A stretch of DNA of 64,000 nucleotides from Phlegmacium glaucopus (taxonomy: Eukaryota; Basidiomycota; Agaricomycetes; Agaricales; Cortinariaceae). Positions 12,001-22,600 of this stretch are shown one piece after another; the stretch's first letter is position 1, and each line of letters opens with the position of its first letter. The DNA lies in NCBI GenBank assembly GCA_015039465.1, contig MU130619.1, forward strand, positions 16,266 through 80,265, read 5' to 3'. A program made the translations under genes and the position numbers. The notes below the pieces were generated by a model. It did not search any database. It saw only the letters and a list, made by a program, of their open reading frames with translations, and was not told the DNA's origin.

Positions 12001-13087
12001 TTCGTTCTACATGACAGGGATGGTGAGGAACCGCTCTGTATCTCATAGCGCCGCGACTTAGCTTGTTGAGCTTCTTTTTCAACCTTTGCAGATCGCTGTT
12101 CCACCATCTTTTTGAGTGCGGACAGGGTTTACTAACTGGTACCTGTTCCTTGATTGCCTTCTGAATAGCTTCGGTCAGGTCGTTGGCTGCCTGCTGAAGT
12201 TCTTCATTGGTTTTGATTGGGGCCGGCAGTGGTATTGTCTCGATGTTGGTCAAGAGTTGCTCCCGAAACGCGTCCCAGTCTGTCATCCGGAAATTGAAGG
12301 AGAGTTTAGGCTCTATTCTTTCCTGAGGGATGTCAATGATTGTCGTAATCGGGAAATGGTCTGTGCATGGCGGCTGTAGGTAGCTGTCCACGTCGCACCG
12401 TATAATTAGTGGAACCAGTTCTGGGCTGCACCACACGTTGTCCGGACGTGAATATAAGTTAGTTACCATATGTTTGAGAGTCGGGATTCCCTTCGGTAGG
12501 GCCATTTCCAGACCCTCGTCCGCTACCATACCTATCAGAGTGGCAGCATCCCTCGTTGCCTGAGGGGTGAAGAGCCGCTCGTCTGCCTCATCGTCCCAGA
12601 GGGGATGATGCCTATTGAAATCACCGCACCAGAGGACATGATCGTTAACTCCCCCGCCTATACTGACTCACTCTTCATGCATGAATTGGCGCAGCCACGT
12701 AAGCGTCTGGGAGTGAGTGCAGTTGTTATAGATATTTATAATTGAAATTTTCTTGTTACCCATTTTAATTTGAATAGCCGTTAAGTCGTTGTTACCCGGG
12801 ATGTTCATCGCTTTCCATACGTTTGAAGAAAGTCCGCTGTTTACCCATATAACTGAGCGAACCACGTCGTCTGGTCTGTCCAGGCGGTCCTGGGGGAAGA
12901 TGCTGGCGAAGCTGTTAGGTGTTCATATGTGACCGAGGAAAGTAATATAAGGCTCCTGTATTAGTATTATGTCCCAATCTTTACCCAGAGCCCCATTGAT
13001 GAGGTCCAGGTGGGCTTTTTGTGATTTGTTAATATTGATTTGAAGTATCCGTAGTCTGTTTGGCAGAGGTTCTAGGTTTCTATTCAT
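9089..13087 (-). pseudogene. LINE ORF2: endonuclease, reverse transcriptase, RNase H; three stops
   Basis: A frame of 1,333 codons beginning at an ATG that overlaps the ORF1 stop (ATGA). Endonuclease part: LRILQININKS and ILIQEP near the start, then VLWCGDFNRHHPLWD. Reverse transcriptase part: YKSSGPDEIPNVVLQ, EGAFPNAVTD, NGIGQGDPLSMLLY and the catalytic FVDD in LGFVDDALVMAEG. RNase H part: IYTDGSSQNG, WDAEVAGGLLAL, IYSDSQAF and GNERADEEAK. A C-terminal Cys/His motif (CSSCWRARHEEVTETVVHFL) follows. Three TGA codons interrupt the frame at 12923-12925, 12668-12670 and 11450-11452; no frameshift is needed. At the third, the family normally has Arg, so CGA to TGA is the likely change. Confidence 0.9.
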
Positions 13088-14805
13088 TGGGTAAGATAAG
13101 GGAGGTCAGCGTCGAGGGGTGGCGCCCCTGAGAATAAGTTGTCTAATGTGCTTAGCTCGGGATGTGGGAAAAGCGGCCTGTCCTGCGAGGCCCTACCGAG
13201 GAGTCCTTGGTCTGGCCCAGCATCCCTTGGGTGACGGTGGGGCCCGAGACTGCTTGTTGCTACCGGTCTGAAATTGAGCTGACGCTGCCTTAATCTTTGC
13301 GGGGGTGCTGCTTGTCGAATTGGGGGGCCTTCTGCAGGTTTGTATCTGCTAGCTGGGTCTGGTAGAGGTGGTCCCGTCGCCCAAGTCCATGGTTCAGCTG
13401 ACGGGTAGTAAGGAAGGTCATTCTCTGGATGTTTCATGTCGTACTCCCGACACTTCCTGATGAACGTGGGACAGTCTCTAGACCAGCTGGTATGATCCTC
13501 TGCATCGCAGGATCTGCAGTGAGTGACGTTCGTGTTGGTACAGGAGCTAGTTCTGTGTCCTCGTGTGCCGCAGGTCCCGCAGAAGTCTTCGTTAAAGGTA
13601 CACTCCGCCGCTATGTGGTTCCACCCTTGACATTTAAGACACCTGATCGGTTCCTTCTTGTATTTCGATACCGATACCCGCTTGTTACAGATTACCAGTC
13701 CAGTTGTCTTCGCCCGGTTAGCTGCGTCTGGGTCCGAAAACATGAGAATGAGGTGGCCGCATGTCTGAGTAGGTGCCCTCCGTGCGGGGGGTTTAACCCA
13801 TCGTACGCTGGTAAGGTCGCCCGTCTGAATGTTGTTGACCTCCTCAATCTCTCTCAAATGCTCTGGGGAGTCCGTGTTGAGGTTGAGCGGAACGTAATAG
13901 GCTATGACTGGGTGATTCCTTTTCTTGAGTTGGGCCCCTGCCCCATCGTTCCCCAAGGCTGTAATGAAGGCGTCAGTATGTTTTTGCTGGGTAAACCACT
14001 TAGCTCCTTCGTCATACAGGAATTCCCCCAGGAAGCCCTTGTTTGACAGTTTCTCCACTGCCCGTATCTTGCGTTTCTCTATGTCCCCCTCCCCTGCTGC
14101 TTTGACCATCGCTCTATTGAAGAGGCCCAGCATTTCTGCTTGACTGACTTGTTGCATTGTCGAATCTGCCGGAAAGTCCAGGATAAACTGTCGGGCCCTA
14201 ATACCTATCCTCGCTACGACCCTAGGATCCGCTCCTTCTGGAGCTCTGTGCTGGCCTAGGATCGCGTCCCTGTAAGGAGTTGGGATTGGAAGATTGGCCT
14301 TGTCTTCGAGAGTCTTGGTTGTAGCGGCCATTACTGCGATCTGCTTATCGACTTCTTGACTGAATGTAGATCGAAAATGATCTGTCATGGTTTTTAGCTC
14401 ATCGTTCATATAGCTCAACTGAGAGTTCACCGCGTCACGCGCCGTAGCCACTACGGCATCCTCTTCCATCTTGTCTAAGAGCCAGGCTACAGAGCGTATA
14501 GCTTGGACGATCTCTCTGGGTATCTTGTTTAGGGCCGAGATTTGGAAAAGTGCTGATGAAAGGGTGGCCGTCGTAGCTGGGGCGCCCTCTGGGACCAACA
14601 GGAGTCGAGTTTCGAGGAAACTGCGACCTTCTTGTACTGAGCTGATCAGATCCGGATGTGCGAAGTTCGGGTCTACTGGTGATGGCGATCTAACGCTGCT
14701 TGAGGGGCCTACGTTTGACCTGGTTTGAGCTGAGCCGCCTAGGGGTCCTCGACGTGTTCCTAGAGCCGGCTTCTTCCCTATCTTTTCGATAGGATCCTTC
14801 GTCAT
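13084..14805 (-). CDS. LINE ORF1, gag-like RNA-binding protein
   Basis: Open frame of 573 residues. The N-terminal half is Ser/Thr/Pro-rich with a predicted helical part (KIPREIVQAIRSVAWLLDKM ... TMTDHFRSTFSQEVDKQIAV). The C-terminal half has three zinc knuckles in series: CLKCQGWNHIAAEC, CGTCGTRGHRTSSC and CRSCDAEDHTSWSRDC. This is the usual architecture of ORF1 in Tad/I-like LINEs, which binds the element RNA. The stop codon overlaps the ORF2 start by two bases (ATGA), suggesting stop-restart translation. This ORF has no internal stop, unlike ORF2. Confidence 0.9.
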   Translation of the reverse strand: MTKDPIEKIGKKPALGTRRGPLGGSAQTRSNVGPSSSVRSPSPVDPNFAHPDLISSVQEGRSFLETRLLLVPEGAPATTATLSSALFQISALNKIPREIVQAIRSVAWLLDKMEEDAVVATARDAVNSQLSYMNDELKTMTDHFRSTFSQEVDKQIAVMAATTKTLEDKANLPIPTPYRDAILGQHRAPEGADPRVVARIGIRARQFILDFPADSTMQQVSQAEMLGLFNRAMVKAAGEGDIEKRKIRAVEKLSNKGFLGEFLYDEGAKWFTQQKHTDAFITALGNDGAGAQLKKRNHPVIAYYVPLNLNTDSPEHLREIEEVNNIQTGDLTSVRWVKPPARRAPTQTCGHLILMFSDPDAANRAKTTGLVICNKRVSVSKYKKEPIRCLKCQGWNHIAAECTFNEDFCGTCGTRGHRTSSCTNTNVTHCRSCDAEDHTSWSRDCPTFIRKCREYDMKHPENDLPYYPSAEPWTWATGPPLPDPASRYKPAEGPPIRQAAPPQRLRQRQLNFRPVATSSLGPHRHPRDAGPDQGLLGRASQDRPLFPHPELSTLDNLFSGAPPLDADLPYLTQ

Positions 14806-14959
14806 TGTCCTTGGGTAGCTTGATGGCTGGCCTTAGGAGTGTTTCTGTGAATAGTAACCTGACTACTTCTATGCTTTACGCCTTTTCCTCCGATTTTCCG
14901 CCACTCTTTTGAGCGTGGGAATATAGCGAGAGTCGTGGTAATAGAGCAAGGAGCGGTCC

Positions 14960-14971
14960 TTGGTAATGCTT
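14960..14971. repeat. LINE target-site duplication, 5' side
   Basis: TTGGTAATGCTT, identical to 8558-8569. Joining the sequence left of 8558 to this point restores continuous hAT sequence. Confidence 0.85.
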
Positions 14972-16973
14972 ACTTCTTTATGTGGTACCAGAACTGCGAA
15001 TCATTGATTATCTCCTGCACCGCTATAGCCTTTGCTTTGTCTTCGCTTTTAGAGCCAACACTTGCAATCATGGTGTCGCTGTATTTAAGCCAGGCAGCTC
15101 TCAGACTTTTTTCAATAGTGAGAAGTCGTCGAAGTGCAAGACAGTGTGCGGTCCATCAAGTGAGCACAGGGAGAATCAAGGCCAAGAACTTTTGGTGTGT
15201 GCATAATTGTTCCTGACGAAATAATCCCAATGCATGACTGTGATTATCAAAGCCTTTGGGATGCAATCTTGGAAGGGAAGCTTGAGAGATAGGTAGTCGC
15301 CGACAATAAGATTAATTTGATGTGCCCAGCAAAGAATGATGATAAGCCATGGCATTAGCACGAGAAGTAACCGCCGCATTTTGCGTGCATCACCACCATC
15401 ATCGGAACATGCAGCAATAACTGAGAGACAGTATGTTTCTTCACTCCATTTGATGTCCTCTACAACAAGCTGCAGAAGGGTCTCACCAGTCTTCGGTTGT
15501 GTTGAAACATCGTGAGTTCACATCAGATATGGCTATATTAGTAAATGTAATTTTATCAGTAGTTCAATAATATGGAATTCATGTATTTATGGCTTACCTC
15601 AAAGTCTACGCTAACCATTGTTGCAATGATTGCCTGCTTAGCTTTGTTCTTCCATCCATCTGTCTGAAAAGTAGCCTTCCACCCTTTTAGCTTCAGCTTC
15701 AACTTATCCTCAACTTTGCCTGCCTCCCGATCGAGTATAGGCCCTGATAAGGTTCGACGATCAGGTACAATCGCACCCGGAATCCACTTCTCAACAAACA
15801 ATTGCATCTGTGGATTGTGTGCAGTGTTCCATGACGAGCGAGTTGCAATGAGGAGTTTACATAAATCTTCACCAAATTCTTGCTGTAGCGGTGGGTTCCA
15901 TGCCCTTCCAACCGGACTTGGTGAGTTATCAGGGCTTGTGAAGCTTGACACTCTAGGACGCTTTGGTGGTCGTTCTAAATTTACAAGCGGCACAGATAAC
16001 AGAAGTGGGCTTGGGCTTGGTGATCCAGACATCGTTGCTGTAGGATGACCTGATCCCATCATGGTAGTGGGGAGAGGCATACTTGCTGAACGTCCAAGCA
16101 TGGGAGGATTTTCACGGCGATTTTTCTTCCCATTAATTTCTTCTATAGCACAATTTCTGACATCTGGGGCAACAAAGACGCATTTTGATAAGTGTGGCAC
16201 CATTGACTGGCCCGGTTTTCCTGCAATTGGGGCAGAGTCTGTGCGTGCTACATAATTTTTATAACAGTTCCGAAGGTAAAAAAGTCTGGTACTATAGCCA
16301 CCTTGTGCTTCCCAATCTGCATCTGTACGGCCACTGCTAATTCCACTGACTGCCAAAGCTGGTCCTTGTAATGGTTAAGGCATGCAATGCACCATGCATT
16401 CTTGTAAGAGTTGTTATTTCAAAAGAAATGGTTGTCAGTGATAAAATACCCCCAAGACCAGTGCTTGGTAGACATAGTAGAAGGACAGGACGAGCAAGGG
16501 ACAAATTAAATGCTTCATTGACTATATACTCGTGTACACGATGTCTCAACGCAGTTGGCACGAGCCTCAATCAAGCATTATCTTAAGGATTATCTGCAAA
16601 TTATCTGTCCATCACTGGCATCACAGAATTTCCAAAAAAGGTCTGACCCCCATCATGACCCTTGACTACGTCAAGTCAGTTGACGTGACCCACCCTGACC
16701 TGACCCCTCTGACCCCGAGTCAGGCTGACTTGTACAACGCTGCTTGCAGATATTACAACTCTCTGCATTATCTTCGGCAGTGCACAATCTATCATGCATT
16801 AGATTGGAGAAGGGTTTTGTACAAAAAGAATCTTGCTGGGAGAACACTAAGGACACGTTGCAACAGTGAGCACTGGCACCCCTTTCCTCTCATATAATAC
16901 TTACGACTGGCAGGAACAGTCCCCTGCATTGCTCAGTCTCTTTACGGTCTTTTCAGTTATATGGGCCTCAATA

Positions 16974-18680
16974 ATGTCATCTACTCCTTCAGAGGAGGCT
17001 TCTTTGCTCAATAAGCTCAATACTACACCTTTGGCCAAATTCAATACGTCCCCAAAAATACCTGTAACCTTCGACGTACAAGGCTTGTTCAGAGTCTCGC
17101 CGGTTTATGACATTATGGCTGGCATTCATGCTGGTCGTATATGACATACTGAAAATTCTCTGTAGTTGGCCCGACTTTGAGTTCAGCATGGATAATCACC
17201 CGTCAATTGGTGTCAAAGTATTTAAACATGAATATTGATTTGGTTGTGGCCATGCCATGTGGGTGTGAGTGGTGTACTCTCACCTCCAAGTATAGTTCTG
17301 ACGTTGTTGAATATATTTAAGTGTTTGACTTGGGAGATGCTATATAGCCTATGGGTGATCAATGCTTTTGAGTGGTAGGTTTTGTCCTCTTTCATGTTGG
17401 ACAAGCCACTGCTTTGAAGTAAGTATTTTGCATTCTTTCCTGGCATTGTATTGTAAATTAAAATTTTCAGGGAGCATTCAGTAGCACTATCTGCAAGCCA
17501 AGCAACTGCCCAGTCACACATCTCTCGCGGTCTGTTTGACTGGTTGCTCCACCGAGAAAAAATGTTATTCAAGTTCATGCACAAATATGAGGCGGCTGAA
17601 AGTGCTTGCAGAATATCCGGTACTCTGGCAGTTAACTTAAACGGGTGATGGGTGTGTTCTCTATCATATGGTTTGTTCTCCATAAACATAGGTTGTCATG
17701 ACCATTTAGATTTTCCCCAGCTGAACTGAAATCATAGAAATGAATTTTTCTCATATCATTACCGAATTCTCTTTTGGTCCCCATTTCCCATATATTGTAC
17801 AACCACTCGACGACTCTTTCAAAGCAACAGACAAAAGTCAGTTTAACCCTTGTAAAATCATGAATCTATCATTAACCGTCAATTAGATCTTATTGCATTC
17901 CAGTATTTCCTCTACATTGTCCAATCACCTAAATTGCACCTCAAACAAACCCTCTATGCACTAATCAATATAGTGTTATATGTTATACACGTGAGATATG
18001 TACAACATGACCGAGGAACCTCTGGAATATTTTTCTAATTTGAACTCAACCCTCTGCATATCACACTACACCAACAAACAATGACCTTCCTCCACCTTCT
18101 CATCCAAGTAGGAGGTGTTCTTGGAGGCGCCTTTGTATGCATTGGTTACACTATTCGCATTACCACACGTCCTGTTGAGATTGTTTCCGGTGCAGACTAA
18201 GCACCTGGCATCATTGTTGCAGGGTCTTTTGTGGAAGCACTTCACCATATTCCAGTACAACACGCCGCTTCTTACTGGATTTCCTTCACCTGGCATACCA
18301 TCTCCCTACATCAATTCTGCCACTTCTACCTCCAACCCAGGTACACCAGGCTTCGTAGGCCTTGGATATCTGTCAGGTTCATTTGGACCTATACCATCAC
18401 CGGGAGGTATACAGGCATCAACAAACCTTGGTCACTCCTCGTTCAACAAGTGCAGGATCTATTCTATCACGTGGTCCAACACAAACTTTGTTAACCTCAG
18501 ATCCTAATGACCCAGGTGTTGTATTAAATATGCATTCATCTGCATCGCATAGTGAGTATCCTGCCTCAGCTAATCCTCCTAATGGAAACGGGTTTCAAAT
18601 GACACTATCACTGCCACCCAAAAAAAAAGTTGTCCCAAGGAAATATGATTCAAGTCCATCTTTTTTTTTTTATGTAGGAG
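16974..18680 (+). pseudogene. ERV41/ERGIC-like protein, copy 1, broken
   Basis: Remains of a plus-strand gene for a COPII-vesicle cargo receptor of the Erv41/Erv46 type. The N-terminal part corresponds to MSSTPSEEASLL plus a transmembrane helix and then the WGWPDFEF and VAMPCG-like motifs (about 17170-17260). The C-terminal part near 18080-18200 reads TFLHLLIQVGGVLGGAFVC plus a second helix, as in ERGIC proteins just before their cytosolic tail. The middle is degenerate: an insertion near 17060 disrupts the frame after KIP, and further stops occur, including TAA after SGAD near 18198. I take it as a pseudogene; copy 2 shows the same gene better. Confidence 0.6.
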
Positions 18681-18689
18681 GGTCACTTA

Positions 18690-19680
18690 TGGGAAGCATT
18701 TGATGATGTACATGGATTTTTAATTACCCCAACCTGGTTGTGAGGAACTTTTTTTTTTGCATTTGGGGCTTAAAAAATTCATTTGTTGTCACTGCCATGT
18801 ATTGTACCTGACCAGATGGAATTTGCCTTCTATAATCCCAATTTCTAACTTGTGGCTGCAAAACATTTATTTCAGATGTTGGAAGAAGCAACTGATGATG
18901 TCTTTTTCTCTCTCTCTTGCATTTGAAAATAAGAACTATTGTTCATTCAGGCTTAAATAAGGAAAGCTGACATGGTTAACATTGCATGTCAAGATATTTG
19001 CATCCACTAACATCCAATGGTACAAATTGTACAATTTACTGTTCCTTTAAATTTAAGCTGCTGATCTCACACTGTTGTGTTTGCCAGGGTACTGTTTTCC
19101 TGGAATAGCAGAGCTAGAGGGACATTTGGGGGACTACTGTTTTTATTTTGTTAATAATTATATAGTATTTCAATCAAATTGTCCAAAAGTTAAACTGAAA
19201 ACTCCAAATTGTATCCAATCTACCAGGTGACAACTTGTTAATTGAATGTATATACTCATTGCTATGCCAGTGCACCAGGCATTTCCAGGCAGATTTGAAG
19301 TTATTTCACAACTATTGAGGACAAGCATACCTGAGAGTGAAACCCATGGATCTGCTCAACAAATTAAACAATCACTCAATTCCAACTGAAAGCTGAAGAT
19401 GTATCAACTTGAACACATGAAGACATTGTTGTCACAAGAGGAGAAGAGTGGCCAGTGGCAAGTCACAAGTGCAAGCAATATACTTCCATTTCAAAAAATT
19501 ACAATTACAAGCAAAGATATCCAGCAAGCCATGATTCCTCTCTGAGCTCTCCCCCACTACCCACAGGTTATATTTTTTTCTCTCTTTTTGTTCTTTGCAT
19601 AAAGGGTGTGATACTTTGAGTATGCAATAGAGCATTGGCTTATTTCCCTGCTACAGTTCCCAATTAGTTAGTGCTACTCA
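18690..19680. other. Intergenic stretch between convergent ERV41 and GTPase copies 1
   Basis: No gene is supported. The sequence is AT-rich and much of it is shared with 36540-37218 in unit 2. It should hold the 3' ends of the two convergent genes. The unit 1 version has an extra segment at about 19200-19540 that unit 2 lacks. Confidence 0.5.
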
Positions 19681-22600
19681 TCAACAAATAAGAATTGATT
19701 CCATACACAAGAGATTATTCAATGCAGTCTGTACAGCCTCCTTAACCAGCAATTTATGATTGATATCATTGACATGGAAAAAGGCTTTGAAAGGATTTGA
19801 GAATATATGTTTGACATGACTCTTTACATGAGAGCCTTTGAAAAGATTTTCAAGTTCAAAAAGATTTTCAATTCCTTGCTTGACAGTGGCATCACAGGCT
19901 GATTGCTGATAAATTTGAGCAGCTCTTTCTAAAGAGTTTTTGGTAGTTGGTGATTCTTGATGAAGAAAGAAAGACAAGTGGCCAATAATGGCTGCAACTA
20001 ATAGTCAAGTCAATATTGAGAGTATGGAAAAAAGGTTGAATGAGATGCATGCCAATTGCACAGTATGTAGCATCTTTTAGGTTGAATTTGGTAGATAAGC
20101 TTGAAAGCTTGAAAATTTTTGGAACATGAAATTTAGCCACCCCCACCAGTGTATTGCCAAAGAGCAAACACTCACAATGGGTGACATAATTTTGGAGATA
20201 GAAGCCTGTACATTGAAATTAATAAAAACTGGATAAACAAATAAGTACAGAGATGGAAATGAGGCAAAAGAAAATCACCAAATGATATTTTGTTACAGAG
20301 ATTAAAAAAAAGTTAAGAGTAATGATACTTGCCATCTATAAGCAAAGGTATTGGTAGGTAAGTAGAAAGACAGATCAGAAAGTATTGCACATACTTCCTG
20401 TGGAGAATGTAAGTTGTGGAGAAATTGATAAATAACATGACATGTTGAACATACATACTGTCCAAAGGACATATCAATCAGGTAAGCAGAAATAGACACA
20501 TGATTGGTGCACCTACATACTGTCCAAATAGATTAGAGAACATTGAGGCTATTCTGTGCTTGCACTTACTTGCTGTCAAAAATTTGAGCCAGATTTAAGG
20601 CACATCAAGATGGTCCTTGCACTTACCTCCTGTGAAAAGAGTAAATTAGAGATGAGGCAGATGAAGACAGACTTAGACAGTCTTGCACTTACATCCTGTC
20701 AGAAGAGTAAGCAAGAGTCAGGGGATATCAAGACAGTCTTGCACCTACCAACTGTGAAAGAGTAAGTCAGAGTCAAGCCAGATCAAAATGATCATGCACT
20801 TACAGACTGGAAAAAGAGTAGGCTGGAGTCAAAGCAGATCCAGATGGTCATGCACTTACCCCCTGTCAAGGAGTAAGTGACAGGCAAGGTATATCAAGAT
20901 GGTCTTGCACTTACAGGCTGTTAAAAGAGTAAGCTACAGTCAAGACAGATCAATATGGTCTTGCACTTACTTCCTATGAAAAAGGTAAGCCATAGTCAAG
21001 GCAGATGAAGATGGTCTTGCACTTACCAACTGTGAAAAAATTAAGCTACCATCAAGGCAGATGATGATGGTCTCACACTTACATACTGTTAAAAGAGTAA
21101 GCTAAAGTCAAGGCAGATCAGAATGGTCCTTGTGCTTACCAACTTTCAGAAGGGTAAGCCAAAGTCAAGGCATATCAAGATGATCTTGCACTTACAGACT
21201 GTCAAAAGAGTAAGCTAGAGTCAAGGCAGATCAAGATGGTGTTGCACTTACCAACTGTCAAAAGATAAGCTGTAGTCAAGGCAGATCAAGGTCTTGCACT
21301 TACAGACTGTCAAAAGAGTAAGCTAGATCAAAGCAGATCAAGATGGTCTTGCACTTGCCAACTGTCAAAGGAGTAATGTAGAGTCAAGGCAGATCAAGAT
21401 GGTCTTGTACTTACATACTGTCAAAGGTGTAAGCTAGAGTCAAAAGCAGACTAAGATGGTCTTGCACTTACTAACTATGAAAAGAGTAAAACAGAGTCAA
21501 GGCAAATGAGGATGGTCTTGCACTTACAGACTGTAAGAGGAGTAAGCTACATTCAAGGTAGATCAAAATGGTCTTGCACTTACCAACTGTCAAAATAGTA
21601 AGGTAGAGTCAAGGCATATCAAGGTGTTGCACTTACAGACTATCAAAAGAGTAAGTTAGGGTCAAGACTGTCAAGGAAAATCAAGATGCTCCTGCACTTA
21701 CATGCTGTCAAAAAGGTAAGCCACAGTTAAGGCTGATCAAGATAGTCTTGTTCTTACCAACTGTCAAAAGAGTAGGCTAAAGTCAAAGCAGATCAAGATG
21801 GTCCTGCACTTACCTCCTGTCAAAAGAGTAAAAGAGTGAACTAAAGTCATGGCAGATTAAAATGGTCTTGCACTTACAGACTATCAAAAGAGTAAGCCAA
21901 AACCAAGGCATATCAAGATGGTCCTGCGCTTACAGACTGCAAGAAGAGTAAGCTAGAGTAAAGCCAGATCAAGAGGGTCTTGCACTTACATACTGTCAAA
22001 GGTTAAGCTAGAGTCAAGGCATATCAAGGTAGTCTCCCACATACCAACTGTTAAAAGAGTAAGCTGAGGTCAAGGCAGATCAAGATTGTATTGCACTGAC
22101 TTCCTGTTGAAAGAGTAAAAGATTAAGCTAGAGTCAAGGCAGATCAAGATTGTGTTACACTTACATACTGTCAAAAGAGTAAGCTAGAGTCAAGGCAGAG
22201 CAAGATGGTGTTGCACTTACAGACTGTCAAAAGAGTAAGCTAGAGTCAAGGCACATCAAGATGATCTTGCACTTACTCCCTGTCAAAGAACTAAGCTAGT
22301 CAAGACAGATCAAGATGGTCTTGCACATACAGACTATCAAAAGGGTAAGTGACAGTCAAAGCAGACCAAGATGGTCTGGCACTAACCAACTGTCAGAAGA
22401 GTAAGCTAGAATCAAAGCACATGGTCTTGCACTTACCCCCTGTTAGAATAGTAAGCTAGAGTCAAGGCATATCAAGATGATCTTGCACTTACCCCCTGTC
22501 AAAAGACTGAGCCAGAGTTAAGGCCAATCAAGATGGTCTTTCACTTACCTTCTATCAAAAGAGTAAGCTAGAGTGAGGCTGTTCAAAGTGATTTTGCACT

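Larger units (their letters stand above)
8570..14959 (-). mobile_element. Tad-like LINE retrotransposon, full length
   Basis: A 6.4-kb non-LTR retrotransposon on the minus strand. It has a short 5' leader, ORF1 (14805-13084), ORF2 (13087-9089), a 3' untranslated part of about 500 nt, and a (TAAAA)n tail at 8570-8600. A perfect 12-bp target-site duplication flanks it. The order gag-like ORF with three zinc knuckles, endonuclease, reverse transcriptase, RNase H and a C-terminal Cys/His motif matches the fungal Tad group. It is inserted in the same orientation as the hAT gene it breaks. Apart from three in-frame stops in ORF2 the coding frames look complete. Confidence 0.92.
7730..16356 (-). pseudogene. 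hAT-family transposase relic, split by a LINE
   Basis: Minus-strand hAT transposase in two parts. The N-terminal part (16356 to about 15176) has a Cys/His-containing segment near CVFVAPDVRNC, a Ser/Pro linker, DREAGKVEDKLKLKLKGWKA, TFQTDGWKNKAKQAIIATMV and the hAT-typical CWAHQINLIVGDYLSLKLPF. The C-terminal part (about 8510 to 7730) has LEKRWAAADQDPFIAAVVLN and the dimerisation region LAIHILSVIANSAGCERAFS. Between them sits the LINE 8570-14959, flanked by a 12-bp duplication of hAT sequence. Independently of the LINE there are frameshifts and a stop after FLRGDF (about 8245), so the transposase is dead. Confidence 0.85.
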
